From Paenibacillus marchantiophytorum (GTDB lineage Bacteria; Bacillota; Bacilli; Paenibacillales; NBRC-103111), in NCBI RefSeq assembly GCF_014640555.1, contig NZ_BMHE01000046.1:1-63161 (forward strand): a DNA stretch of 63,161 bases, given 5' to 3'. Of this stretch, positions 1 through 6,542 are shown piece after piece; the stretch's first letter is position 1, and each line of letters opens with the position of its first letter. The translations under genes were made by a program, and so were the position numbers. The notes under the pieces were generated by a model. It saw only the letters and a list, made by a program, of their open reading frames with translations. It was not told where the DNA came from and searched no databases.

Positions 1-84
1 CCCATCTCGAACACGACCGTTAAGCCCTCCAGCGTCGATGGTACTTGAACCGCAGGGTTCTGGGAGAGTAGAACGTTGCCAAGC
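1..84 (+). rRNA. rrf: 5S ribosomal RNA, 3' part
   Basis: The window opens inside a 5S rRNA gene; about the first 30 nt of the gene lie outside. The segment shows the expected 3' two thirds of a Firmicute 5S rRNA, including the CCATCTCGAACACG loop region and the GGGAGAGTAGAACG stretch, and ends near GTTGCCAAGC. An intrinsic terminator follows directly, so this is the last gene of an rRNA operon on the plus strand. The 3' end is judged by similarity to known 5S sequences and may be off by 1-2 nt. Confidence 0.93.
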
Positions 85-91
85 AGCTTAG

Positions 92-127
92 AAACCTTAC
101 AAGGAGAAATCCTCGTAAGGTTTTTTC
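92..127 (+). terminator. Terminator of the upstream rRNA operon
   Basis: AAACCTTAC pairs with GTAAGGTTT and is followed by a T run. It lies right after the 5S rRNA, as expected for the intrinsic terminator of an rrn operon. Confidence 0.9.
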
Positions 128-187
128 TGTTACTTTGAGAGTGACCCCATTTTCCTCATGCCTGCGAAAAAAATCGTGATATGGGTG

Positions 188-238
188 AATAGGCAAGCTA
201 CGATAGCTTATTGTCCGTTCATATATAGCTTGCCTATT
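188..238. repeat. Perfect 13-bp inverted repeat
   Basis: AATAGGCAAGCTA (188-200) and its exact complement TAGCTTGCCTATT (226-238) are separated by 25 nt. There is no gene here: 85-480 holds only the rrn terminator, this inverted repeat and direct-repeat copy A. It could be a second read-through terminator (TTTA follows) or a protein-binding palindrome. The sequence does not decide. Confidence 0.6.
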
Positions 239-268
239 TATAGCTGAGCACAGCATTTTCAAAAAATA

Positions 269-319
269 AATTGGTACACGCCCCTACGTTAAGTAGGGGT
301 ATTTTTGTAAATACTGTAA
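269..319 (+). repeat. Direct repeat copy A with hairpin CCCCTAC-GTTAA-GTAGGGG
   Basis: About 51 bp that recur at 4202-4252 with roughly six mismatches, in the same orientation and offset by 3933 bp. The core CCCCTACGTTAAGTAGGGG forms a 7-bp stem followed by TATTTTTG, so on the plus strand it resembles an intrinsic terminator. The two copies enclose the ABC transporter/M-box locus exactly. Confidence 0.75.
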
Positions 320-480
320 GTAGGCTTGGTGTTTGCAACACAATGTTAGTGTCCAACGACAGAATACTGACTTGCTTGAAAATGTTAATATTACGGCAAT
401 AGAGTGACAGAATAGTTACCTGGTCTCTGCAATCAGCATCATCAGTCAGCAGCCATGTAGATGTTCTATGGCTACATTTT

Positions 481-1779
481 TCATTCCGACGTCGCAGCTG
501 TTTCGTGTTCAATATATAGATTTTTTGCTTTTTCATCGTATGCCAATAATTCAGCATACCTTCCCCAATCAATCAAAATATCTAATTGATGACCTGCTTC
601 TTCCAAACCAAAATGCTTTTCGAAGATTTCCAAGAAAAATTCCCGTTCCATTTTATTGTTTGATTTAGAATGCAAAATCCAGATAATCTTTTCTATCATT
701 GGGACATGATGCAGCACTTGCTTTTTGAAGATATCCTTCCTGTCCAAAACACTGGCATCAGCAAAGTGGCTTCCAATTTCAGTTAATTCAATATCTCCGT
801 GCTGGATGTTGGCAAATCCGAGCATCTGGGCTGCTTCGACGATTGGCAAAAAATCCTCCAGGTTAAGGCTTAATTGATCAGCTAGCTTGTATAAATCAAC
901 CGTTTTTCCAAGATCATCAATCAATTCAATAAATCCTGTTAACGCACCTGCAGGTACTTCTTGAACCTTTTCGATCTTTTTCTTCTGTTCTTCGACATGT
1001 TCATTCTGCTTTATTTCACGTTTGGTCAATATGGAATAAATTTTATCAACAAGCCCGGTAAATTGTGCCTCCTGTTTATCGCGCCAATGTGGCATAGGAA
1101 TCAAAATATCCGCTATAACACGAGCTGGATCACGAGATAAGACAATCGCCCGATCGGACATATAGACCGCTTCTTCAATACTGTGTGTGACCATAATAAT
1201 AGATTTTGTTGGAATCTTCTTTTCTGTCCATAATTCAAGCAAATCCCGCTTGAGGTTTTCCGCTGTTAACACGTCTAAGGCCGAGAAAGGCTCATCCATC
1301 AAGAGAATATCTGGTTCCATGACAAGAGCGCGGCCAATGCCTACACGTTGTCTCATACCACCTGAAAGTTCCTTGGGATATGCGCCTTCGAATCCATCGA
1401 GTCCAACCATATCAATAATAGAGAGGGCTTTACGCATTTTTTCTGTTTCTGTTAATAATTTGTTTTCAAGTCCTAACTTTACGTTCTCAAGTACAGTAAG
1501 CCAAGGAAATAACGCAAAGGATTGGAACACCATCCCTACTCCTGGATTTGTTCCTTGTATCTCTTGCCCGTTATAGAAAACTGTTCCTTGAGAAGGAGGC
1601 ACAAGTCCGGCGATAATCCTAAGTAAGGTGGACTTACCCGATCCTGAAGGGCCCAGAATGGATACAAACTCACCCTCTGTAATATTCAACTGTATATCTT
1701 CTAGGATGCTGACATTCGTAGTGTTTGGCATATCATAACGTTTGCTGACTTTTTGAAGTTGAATCAACGCATTTTTCAT
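481..1779 (-). CDS. ABC transporter ATPase, NitT/TauT-like, with C-terminal AAA-associated domain
   Basis: The 432-residue ATPase powers the permease encoded just upstream on the same strand. It shows a Walker A (GPSGSGKST), Q-loop, the signature LSGGMRQR, Walker B (DILLMDEPF) and the switch His (VTHS). Residues ~1-255 resemble nitrate/sulfonate/taurine-type ATPases. Residues ~280-420 match the AAA-associated C-terminal domain (PF09821 type) found on ATPases of unknown substrate. The ATG at 1779 is chosen because GAGGTG lies 6 nt upstream; it starts 11 nt after the permease stop, so the two are translationally coupled. No periplasmic binding protein lies nearby. By position it belongs to the M-box transcription unit, which suggests a divalent-cation-related role; that is inference. 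Confidence 0.9.
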   Translation of the reverse strand: MKNALIQLQKVSKRYDMPNTTNVSILEDIQLNITEGEFVSILGPSGSGKSTLLRIIAGLVPPSQGTVFYNGQEIQGTNPGVGMVFQSFALFPWLTVLENVKLGLENKLLTETEKMRKALSIIDMVGLDGFEGAYPKELSGGMRQRVGIGRALVMEPDILLMDEPFSALDVLTAENLKRDLLELWTEKKIPTKSIIMVTHSIEEAVYMSDRAIVLSRDPARVIADILIPMPHWRDKQEAQFTGLVDKIYSILTKREIKQNEHVEEQKKKIEKVQEVPAGALTGFIELIDDLGKTVDLYKLADQLSLNLEDFLPIVEAAQMLGFANIQHGDIELTEIGSHFADASVLDRKDIFKKQVLHHVPMIEKIIWILHSKSNNKMEREFFLEIFEKHFGLEEAGHQLDILIDWGRYAELLAYDEKAKNLYIEHETAATSE

Positions 1780-1790
1780 GGCAAGCACCT

Positions 1791-3515
1791 CTATTCCAGA
1801 TGATATTTTTTTTCTGAGATGGCGTACAACTTACGCCAAACCAAGCGATTTACAAGAACAACCAAAAGACACATTACAATAATTCCCCATATGATTTGGG
1901 GCCAATCCCCATTTGTTGTTGCCTGGGCGATAAACGAACCTAATCCAGACGCTTGCAAATTGTGATCCTTCCAAGATACAAGTTCGGAGACGATACTCGC
2001 ATTCCAGGCCCCTCCGCTAGCAGTAATGCATCCCGTAATGAGAAATGGAAAAACGCTTGGTAAAATTAACTTCTTCCATGTTTGAAGGCGAGTCAGTCGC
2101 AAAATTGCCGCGGCTTCTTTCAAATCGGAAGGAATAGCCATCGCTCCGGCGATGACGTTAAACAAGATGTACCACTGTGTCCCCAACATCATGAGAGGAA
2201 TAGCACCAATGTTCATACTGACACCAAGTTTCAGGTATAGAATCGTAAACAAAGGGAAAGCCATATTTGCCGGAAACGAAGCCAGCACTTGTACAATGGG
2301 CTGGGCAATTCTTGAAAGTTTAGGATTCATACCGATCATGACACCAACAGGAACCGTCCATATTACAGCGAAAATGGTTGATACGAATACGCGAAGAGCT
2401 GTCTGCAATCCGAGTACTATAACTCTTAGTAATTCATGCCAACTTAGCTGTATGATTTCAAGGATAGCTTCATAGACAAATTTGGCAACGAATACGATAA
2501 CGATGATCCAAATGATCCGGATTACAATTTTGGACACAAGAGACGGTGGTTTAGGCAAATGGATGGAGGAACTTCTTTTTTTTAATTTACCTTTTAAATC
2601 ATGAAAGAAAGTGCCCACAGTATGATTGACATAACGAATGAATCTCGCGCGTTTTATAATGTCATAAACCCATGATTTCGGGACTTCACCTGCTTCGGAT
2701 TGCTCGTTCTTAAATTTTTGTGCCCATGCAACAAGTGGCCGCCAAAACAATTGGTCCACAAGACATATCAAGATCACCATGGTAATAATAGAATATACAA
2801 TGGCCTTTACGTTCCCTTGGTCAGCGGCCATTGCCATGTATGAGCCGATTCCAGGCAAGTGAATATCTTGATTCAACACGCTAATCGATTCGCTCGCTGC
2901 GAGAAAGAACCAGCCTCCACCGAATGACATCATGCTGTTCCACACTAATCCGATCATAGAAAAAGGCACTTCAAGCTTTGTAAAGCGAGACCATACGCCG
3001 AGACGATGAATGCTTGCAGCTTCGTTTAGAGGACGTGGAATTGTCTTAAGTGAATGATAAAAGCTGAATGTCATATTCCAAACCTGACCCGTAAAAATGG
3101 CGAAAATCGAAGCGCATTCTACGCCGAGCAGACTTCCAGGAAATAACGCCATGAACATCAACACGGTTGCTGAAAGGAAACCAAGCACCGGTACAGACTG
3201 CAAGATGTCGATGGCAGGAATCATGATTTTTTCAGCAATGCGGTTATAAGCAGCGATTCGCCCATAAACAAATGTAAATAACAGTGAAGCTCCGAATGCA
3301 ATAAACATTCTGAGAAGCGATCGTCCCGCGTAGTAAGGAAGCAATTGCGGGTCAAGGCTCATCGTCGGTTGATTGCTTTCGGATAAAGGAACTTTCATCC
3401 CCGCACCAAGATGGGCCGTTAAATAAAGAATGGATAAGAGCATGAGAATAACCGTAACATCGGCCAAACCGAATTTATATTTATTGCTAATAGTGAGAAA
3501 CCCGTTCCATTTCAT
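1791..3515 (-). CDS. Fused two-domain ABC transporter permease
   Basis: The 574-residue membrane protein contains two binding-protein-dependent permease domains in one chain, roughly residues 60-260 and 345-565, joined by a basic cytoplasmic linker at ~265-320. Each half carries an EAA-type coupling loop (NEAASIHRLG and KEAAAILRLT with the following residues), which docks the ATPase. A first hydrophobic segment is at ~17-36. NitT/TauT permeases are normally single-domain homodimers, so the fusion marks the less-studied family that pairs with AAA-associated-domain ATPases. The start has AAAGGAGG 8 nt upstream. A strong intrinsic terminator ends only a few bases before that site, and the M-box lies ~330 nt further upstream. 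The substrate is unknown. Confidence 0.9.
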   Translation of the reverse strand: MKWNGFLTISNKYKFGLADVTVILMLLSILYLTAHLGAGMKVPLSESNQPTMSLDPQLLPYYAGRSLLRMFIAFGASLLFTFVYGRIAAYNRIAEKIMIPAIDILQSVPVLGFLSATVLMFMALFPGSLLGVECASIFAIFTGQVWNMTFSFYHSLKTIPRPLNEAASIHRLGVWSRFTKLEVPFSMIGLVWNSMMSFGGGWFFLAASESISVLNQDIHLPGIGSYMAMAADQGNVKAIVYSIITMVILICLVDQLFWRPLVAWAQKFKNEQSEAGEVPKSWVYDIIKRARFIRYVNHTVGTFFHDLKGKLKKRSSSIHLPKPPSLVSKIVIRIIWIIVIVFVAKFVYEAILEIIQLSWHELLRVIVLGLQTALRVFVSTIFAVIWTVPVGVMIGMNPKLSRIAQPIVQVLASFPANMAFPLFTILYLKLGVSMNIGAIPLMMLGTQWYILFNVIAGAMAIPSDLKEAAAILRLTRLQTWKKLILPSVFPFLITGCITASGGAWNASIVSELVSWKDHNLQASGLGSFIAQATTNGDWPQIIWGIIVMCLLVVLVNRLVWRKLYAISEKKYHLE

Positions 3516-3533
3516 CGCGAAATCCTCCTTTAC

Positions 3534-3568
3534 AAAAAAAAGCTCTCCTCACTTTGCATGAGGAGAGC
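3534..3568 (-). terminator. Intrinsic terminator abutting the permease ribosome-binding site
   Basis: On the minus strand GCTCTCCTCA and TGAGGAGAGC form a perfect 10-bp stem with a 7-nt loop, followed by eight or more T. The T run lies about 4 nt before the AAAGGAGG of the permease gene. Transcripts from the M-box promoter must pass it, so it is either a partial attenuator or ends the small upstream ORF. Confidence 0.85.
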
Positions 3569-3616
3569 GTAAATATTCCATCATTCCGCACCACATTGGT
3601 GCATCAGTTCAATTAC

Positions 3617-3751
3617 TCAAGCCCTTTGATATAAGGTCTTGAACTTGATTTCTGATTCACTGAGGGCATACGGGTAGACAGATACACTGTTCCTTGGTTG
3701 CATAGCACATTGTAAGTTATTCGACTGTTGCATTCGACTACTACTGTCCAT
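3617..3751 (-). CDS. Possible 44-residue protein between M-box and permease
   Basis: A short ORF begins with ATG 8 nt after AAAGGGGG and ends with TGA about 50 nt before the terminator hairpin. The product is rich in Q, N and S at the N-terminus and has a charged C-terminal stretch (SESEIKFKTLYQRA); there is no signal peptide or membrane segment. I recognise no family. It sits exactly where the first gene of an M-box unit would be. It may be a true small protein, a leader peptide or a chance ORF; a longer frame over the same DNA runs through the riboswitch terminator and is less likely. Confidence 0.35.
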   Translation of the reverse strand: MDSSSRMQQSNNLQCAMQPRNSVSVYPYALSESEIKFKTLYQRA

Positions 3752-3779
3752 TCCAGTTTCCCCCTTTGTTCATAAATAT

Positions 3780-3809
3780 GAAAGCCCCCAGGGTTTGGTC
3801 CCAGGGGGC
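3780..3809 (-). terminator. Expression-platform terminator of the M-box
   Basis: On the minus strand GCCCCCTGGG ... CCCTGGGGGC forms a hairpin (6 bp, one T/T mismatch, 3 bp) followed by TTTCATATTT. It lies directly 3' of the M-box aptamer, the usual place for the Mg2+-controlled terminator, although the T tract is interrupted. Confidence 0.7.
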
Positions 3810-3840
3810 ATAAGTTCACAATGAAATAAACCGGTTCCCC

Positions 3841-4000
3841 CTAGTCCAGTTTTAGCACTATACAACGTAAAGAGCCATTGCTCTTAGCCACATTATGAAA
3901 AGCCTTAATCCGGCAGTTCCTGTTCTACCCATTGGCATCTTTCGATATTTCCGGGCAGTGGCCTATGTTTGTATAGGAGCCTCACCTAACGAGGACATAT
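3841..4000 (-). promoter_or_regulatory. M-box (ykoK-type) magnesium riboswitch
   Basis: Read on the minus strand, this carries the M-box landmarks in order: GTTAGGTGAGGCTCC, CACTGCCCGGAAATATCGAAAGATGCCAATGGGT (given here only as positions ~3926-3959), ACAGGAACTGCCGGATTAAGG and, at the 3' end, TATAGTGCTAAAACTGGACT. Known M-boxes bind Mg2+ and terminate transcription of Mg2+ transporter genes (mgtE, mgtA, corA). A terminator follows at 3780-3809. Here the downstream genes are a small ORF and an ABC transporter instead of a classical Mg2+ transporter. Confidence 0.93.
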
Positions 4001-4014
4001 TCAATTCCTTTGAA

Positions 4015-4044
4015 ATCGTACTCCTTAGTGCATTTACTTGTCAA
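4015..4044 (-). promoter_or_regulatory. SigA-type promoter of the M-box transcript
   Basis: On the minus strand TTGACA (4039-4044) is 18 bp from TACGAT (4015-4020). Transcription would start near 4008, just before the M-box. From here to the ctsR promoter (4310) there is no gene, only AT-rich DNA, direct-repeat copy B and a small CTGTC-GCAA-GACAG hairpin at 4282-4295. Confidence 0.75.
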
Positions 4045-4201
4045 TAGAAAACCAGGAATTTACATAATTATTTATTGTAAACTGAAATTTGCAGCCAAGA
4101 GTCAAGCAATCAGAAAAAATTATAAAATTATTTTTTAGAAAAAATATGCTTGGAAATAGATCCAAACATTGGTGGACTGAGAATGTTAGAAAAAAAGAAT
4201 T

Positions 4202-4252
4202 AATTGGAACTTGCCCCTACGTTAAGTAGGGGTATTTATGTAAATACTGTGA
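4202..4252 (+). repeat. Direct repeat copy B
   Basis: Second copy of the element at 269-319, same orientation, with the identical 19-nt hairpin core CCCCTACGTTAAGTAGGGG and the conserved tail TAAATACTGT. It lies between the M-box promoter (minus) and the ctsR promoter (plus). Confidence 0.75.
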
Positions 4253-4309
4253 GTGAGTAAATTATGAAACAGGTCAGATTTCTGTCGCAAGACAGTTTAG
4301 AAGCAGCAC

Positions 4310-4338
4310 TTGTCAAAAAGAAAGGAAATGATTATAAT
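4310..4338 (+). promoter_or_regulatory. SigA promoter of the ctsR operon
   Basis: TTGTCA (4310-4315), 17-bp spacer, TATAAT (4333-4338). It lies directly before the CtsR operator and about 70 bp before ctsR. Confidence 0.85.
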
Positions 4339-4346
4339 CTAGTTAA

Positions 4347-4363
4347 GGTCAAAGAAAGTCAAA
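4347..4363 (+). promoter_or_regulatory. CtsR operator (heptad direct repeat)
   Basis: GGTCAAAGAAAGTCAAA matches the CtsR consensus RGTCAAANANRGTCAAA exactly. Further GTCAA heptads follow to 4377. The site begins 9 bp downstream of the -10 box, across the expected start of transcription, so bound CtsR would block its own operon until heat or other stress releases it. Confidence 0.93.
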
Positions 4364-4408
4364 GTCAATCAAAGTCAATTTACTTCTAGCAGTCTGGAGG
4401 ATGAATTG

Positions 4409-4870
4409 ATGCGTAACGTATCAGAAATCATTGAGCAGTATTTGAAACATGTCCTGCAGCAAAGTTCCGAAGGGGCTATTGAGATTCAACGCAACGACTT
4501 GGCTGATCAATTCCAATGCGTACCATCCCAAATCAACTATGTAATTAGTACACGGTTCACCTTGGAAAAGGGATACATTGTGGAGAGCAAGCGTGGCGGT
4601 GGCGGATACATTCGTATTCAGAAGATCGAGCTCAAGAGTCATGGGTCTATTTTGGACCACATTTTTCGCACGATTCACACACACATAGATCAAGTCACCT
4701 CAGAAGGACTTGTATACCAGCTGCAGGAGGGTCACTATATTTCAACCCGAGAAGCTAACCTGATTCGGGCAGCGATATCCAGAGATGTGTTGACCTTCAA
4801 GCTCCCGCTGCGCGATGAAATTCGGGCTAAGATTCTTAAAGCAATGCTGATATCCTTGCTTAGCAGATGA
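4409..4870 (+). CDS. ctsR: CtsR, transcriptional repressor of class III stress genes
   Basis: This 153-residue DNA-binding repressor controls clp genes. The winged helix-turn-helix region shows QCVPSQINYVISTRFT and the hallmark glycine-rich wing RGGGGYIRI, whose central glycine is the heat-sensing and arginine-phosphorylated region in the family. The C-terminal half (from ~80) is the dimerisation/McsB-ClpC interaction part. ATG 4409 is preferred over TTG 4406 because GGAGG is 8 nt upstream and homologues start alike. It is first in ctsR-mcsA-mcsB-clpC, and its operator is visible at 4347-4363, so autoregulation is expected. Confidence 0.97.
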   Translation: MRNVSEIIEQYLKHVLQQSSEGAIEIQRNDLADQFQCVPSQINYVISTRFTLEKGYIVESKRGGGGYIRIQKIELKSHGSILDHIFRTIHTHIDQVTSEGLVYQLQEGHYISTREANLIRAAISRDVLTFKLPLRDEIRAKILKAMLISLLSR

Positions 4871-4883
4871 GGAGGCATAAGAA

Positions 4884-5396
4884 ATGGTTTGTCAGGAATG
4901 CGGTAAACGACCGGCGACTCTTCATTTTACGAAGATTATAAATGGAGACAAGAACGAGTTCCACATTTGTGAGAATTGCGCTCGGGAGAAGGGCGAGATG
5001 ATACCGGGGACGTCGAATGGATTTTCGATTCACAATTTGCTATCCGGCTTGCTCGATTTTGAACCTTCATCCCTGTCCGCCGCGAAGTCACAGGCCATCC
5101 GTTGTGAGAACTGTGGCCTTACGTATTCGCAGTTTAGTAAATTAGGTCGTTTTGGTTGCGGAGCGTGCTATCAAAGCTTTTCTGAGAAGCTGGACCCTCT
5201 TTTCAAAAGGGTTCACGGCAACATCGTTCACGTAGGAAAAGTACCTAAGCGGAGCGGTGGAATCATTCAATGCAAGCGTGAAGTCGATACCCTCAAGAAG
5301 GATATGATGGCTTGTATTGAAGCGGAAGAGTTCGAAGAAGCAGCTAAGATTCGTGATCAAATTCGTGAGATCGAGAAGAAAATTGCGGGTATGTGA
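4884..5396 (+). CDS. mcsA: McsA, zinc-binding activator of McsB
   Basis: The 170-residue protein activates the arginine kinase McsB and modulates CtsR. Two pairs of CxxC motifs are visible near the N-terminus (CQECG, CENCA) and two more around residues 74-95 (CENCG, CGAC), as expected for its zinc sites. The C-terminal UVR-type helical motif (about residues 135-170, EAEEFEEAAKIRDQIREIE) resembles the UvrB-interaction motif of UvrC and also occurs in ClpC. It starts 13 nt after ctsR with GAGGAGG upstream. Confidence 0.95.
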   Translation: MVCQECGKRPATLHFTKIINGDKNEFHICENCAREKGEMIPGTSNGFSIHNLLSGLLDFEPSSLSAAKSQAIRCENCGLTYSQFSKLGRFGCGACYQSFSEKLDPLFKRVHGNIVHVGKVPKRSGGIIQCKREVDTLKKDMMACIEAEEFEEAAKIRDQIREIEKKIAGM

Positions 5397-5420
5397 TTTT
5401 GTAAGGAAGGTGTGAATCCA

Positions 5421-6482
5421 GTGACACTACAACGGTTTACAGGAGATGCATTGAGCGAATGGATGAAGGGTGAAGGTCCTGAGTCGGATATCGTCATTAG
5501 CAGTCGGATCCGGATTGCACGCAACCTTCGAGATTATCCCTATCCCATGTTAGCTACCAATCAACAATCACAGGAAGTACTTGTTCAGTTGTCAGGAGTT
5601 CTAGAGAATGAGGAGCTGGAAACGATTAGTCATTTCTCGCTGATCCCACTTTCGGAACTTAATGAGCTTGAACGAATGGTTCTTGTGGAGAAGCACTTAA
5701 TTAGCCCGAATTTAGCTAACGAATCCAGAAATGGCGCCGTTATTTTAAGCGAAAATGAATCCATCAGTATTATGATCAACGAAGAGGATCATCTTCGCAT
5801 ACAATGTTTATGTCCCGGCTTTCAGATTAAAGAAGTGTGGGATTTGGCGAATCAAATCGATGATATTTTTGAAACGCAAATGGATTATGGATACGATGAA
5901 AAGCGTGGCTACCTAACAAGCTGTCCTACGAATGTAGGGACCGGAATTCGCGCTTCCGTCATGATGCATCTGCCTGCTTTGGTGCTTAGCCAACAAATTA
6001 ATCGGATTTTATCGGCAGTTACCCAGGTTGGGTTGACGGTTAGAGGATTATATGGGGAAGGCAGCGAAGCTTTAGGTAATCTGTTCCAAATTTCGAATCA
6101 GATTACGTTGGGGCAATCCGAAGAAGAGATTATTGATAATTTACACAGCGTGGCTAGACAAATTATTGAGCATGAACGTGCGGCCAGACATAAGCTGATG
6201 CAAGAATCGAGAATGCGGATAATAGACCGTGTGAACCGTTCTCTCGGCATTTTGTCCTATGCAGGGATCATGGACTCTAAGGAAGCTGCGCAGCGTTTGT
6301 CCGATGTAAGATTGGGGATTGATCTTGGGATCATTAACAATGTTTCATCCGATGTGCTCAATGAGCTGCTGGTGATGACGCAACCAGGGTTTCTCCAGCA
6401 ATATGCAGGTGAGAAGTTGAATGCCGAAGAGCGTGATATACGCCGGGCAGAGCTGATCCGTGAAAGGTTCGGCAGAATTTAA
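5421..6482 (+). CDS. mcsB: McsB, protein-arginine kinase
   Basis: The enzyme phosphorylates arginines on damaged proteins and on CtsR, marking them for ClpCP. It has the phosphagen-kinase fold: SSRIRIARNL (ATP phosphate binding), INEEDHLRIQ (catalytic acidic residue region), CPTNVGTG (catalytic Cys) and RGLYGEGSEALGN. The C-terminal RRAELIRERF region provides the phosphoarginine-binding pocket known for the family. I chose GTG 5421 (353 residues): AAGGAAGG lies 10 nt upstream, while the in-frame GTG at 5412 is only 1 nt from it. It is cotranscribed with mcsA and clpC. Confidence 0.95.
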   Translation: MTLQRFTGDALSEWMKGEGPESDIVISSRIRIARNLRDYPYPMLATNQQSQEVLVQLSGVLENEELETISHFSLIPLSELNELERMVLVEKHLISPNLANESRNGAVILSENESISIMINEEDHLRIQCLCPGFQIKEVWDLANQIDDIFETQMDYGYDEKRGYLTSCPTNVGTGIRASVMMHLPALVLSQQINRILSAVTQVGLTVRGLYGEGSEALGNLFQISNQITLGQSEEEIIDNLHSVARQIIEHERAARHKLMQESRMRIIDRVNRSLGILSYAGIMDSKEAAQRLSDVRLGIDLGIINNVSSDVLNELLVMTQPGFLQQYAGEKLNAEERDIRRAELIRERFGRI

Positions 6483-6542
6483 TGAGCATTAGATTCATCC
6501 TTTAGGTTTTCCATAGATATACTACTTTTGGAGGTGTTCTCT

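Noticed and set aside
20..262. Small open frame opposite the 5S rRNA and its terminator
   Set aside because: Overlaps an rRNA gene and terminator.
234..572. 112-codon minus-strand frame after the ABC ATPase
   Set aside because: Overlaps the ATPase end, covers the direct repeat, no ribosome-binding site or family features.
1187..1576. 129-codon open frame opposite the ABC ATPase
   Set aside because: Fully inside a well-supported gene on the other strand, no ribosome-binding site, composition of an antisense shadow.
3613..3819. 68-codon open frame on the minus strand over the M-box expression platform
   Set aside because: It starts inside the riboswitch region, runs through the terminator hairpin, and has no proper ribosome-binding site; the 44-codon ORF at 3617-3751 in another frame is the better candidate.
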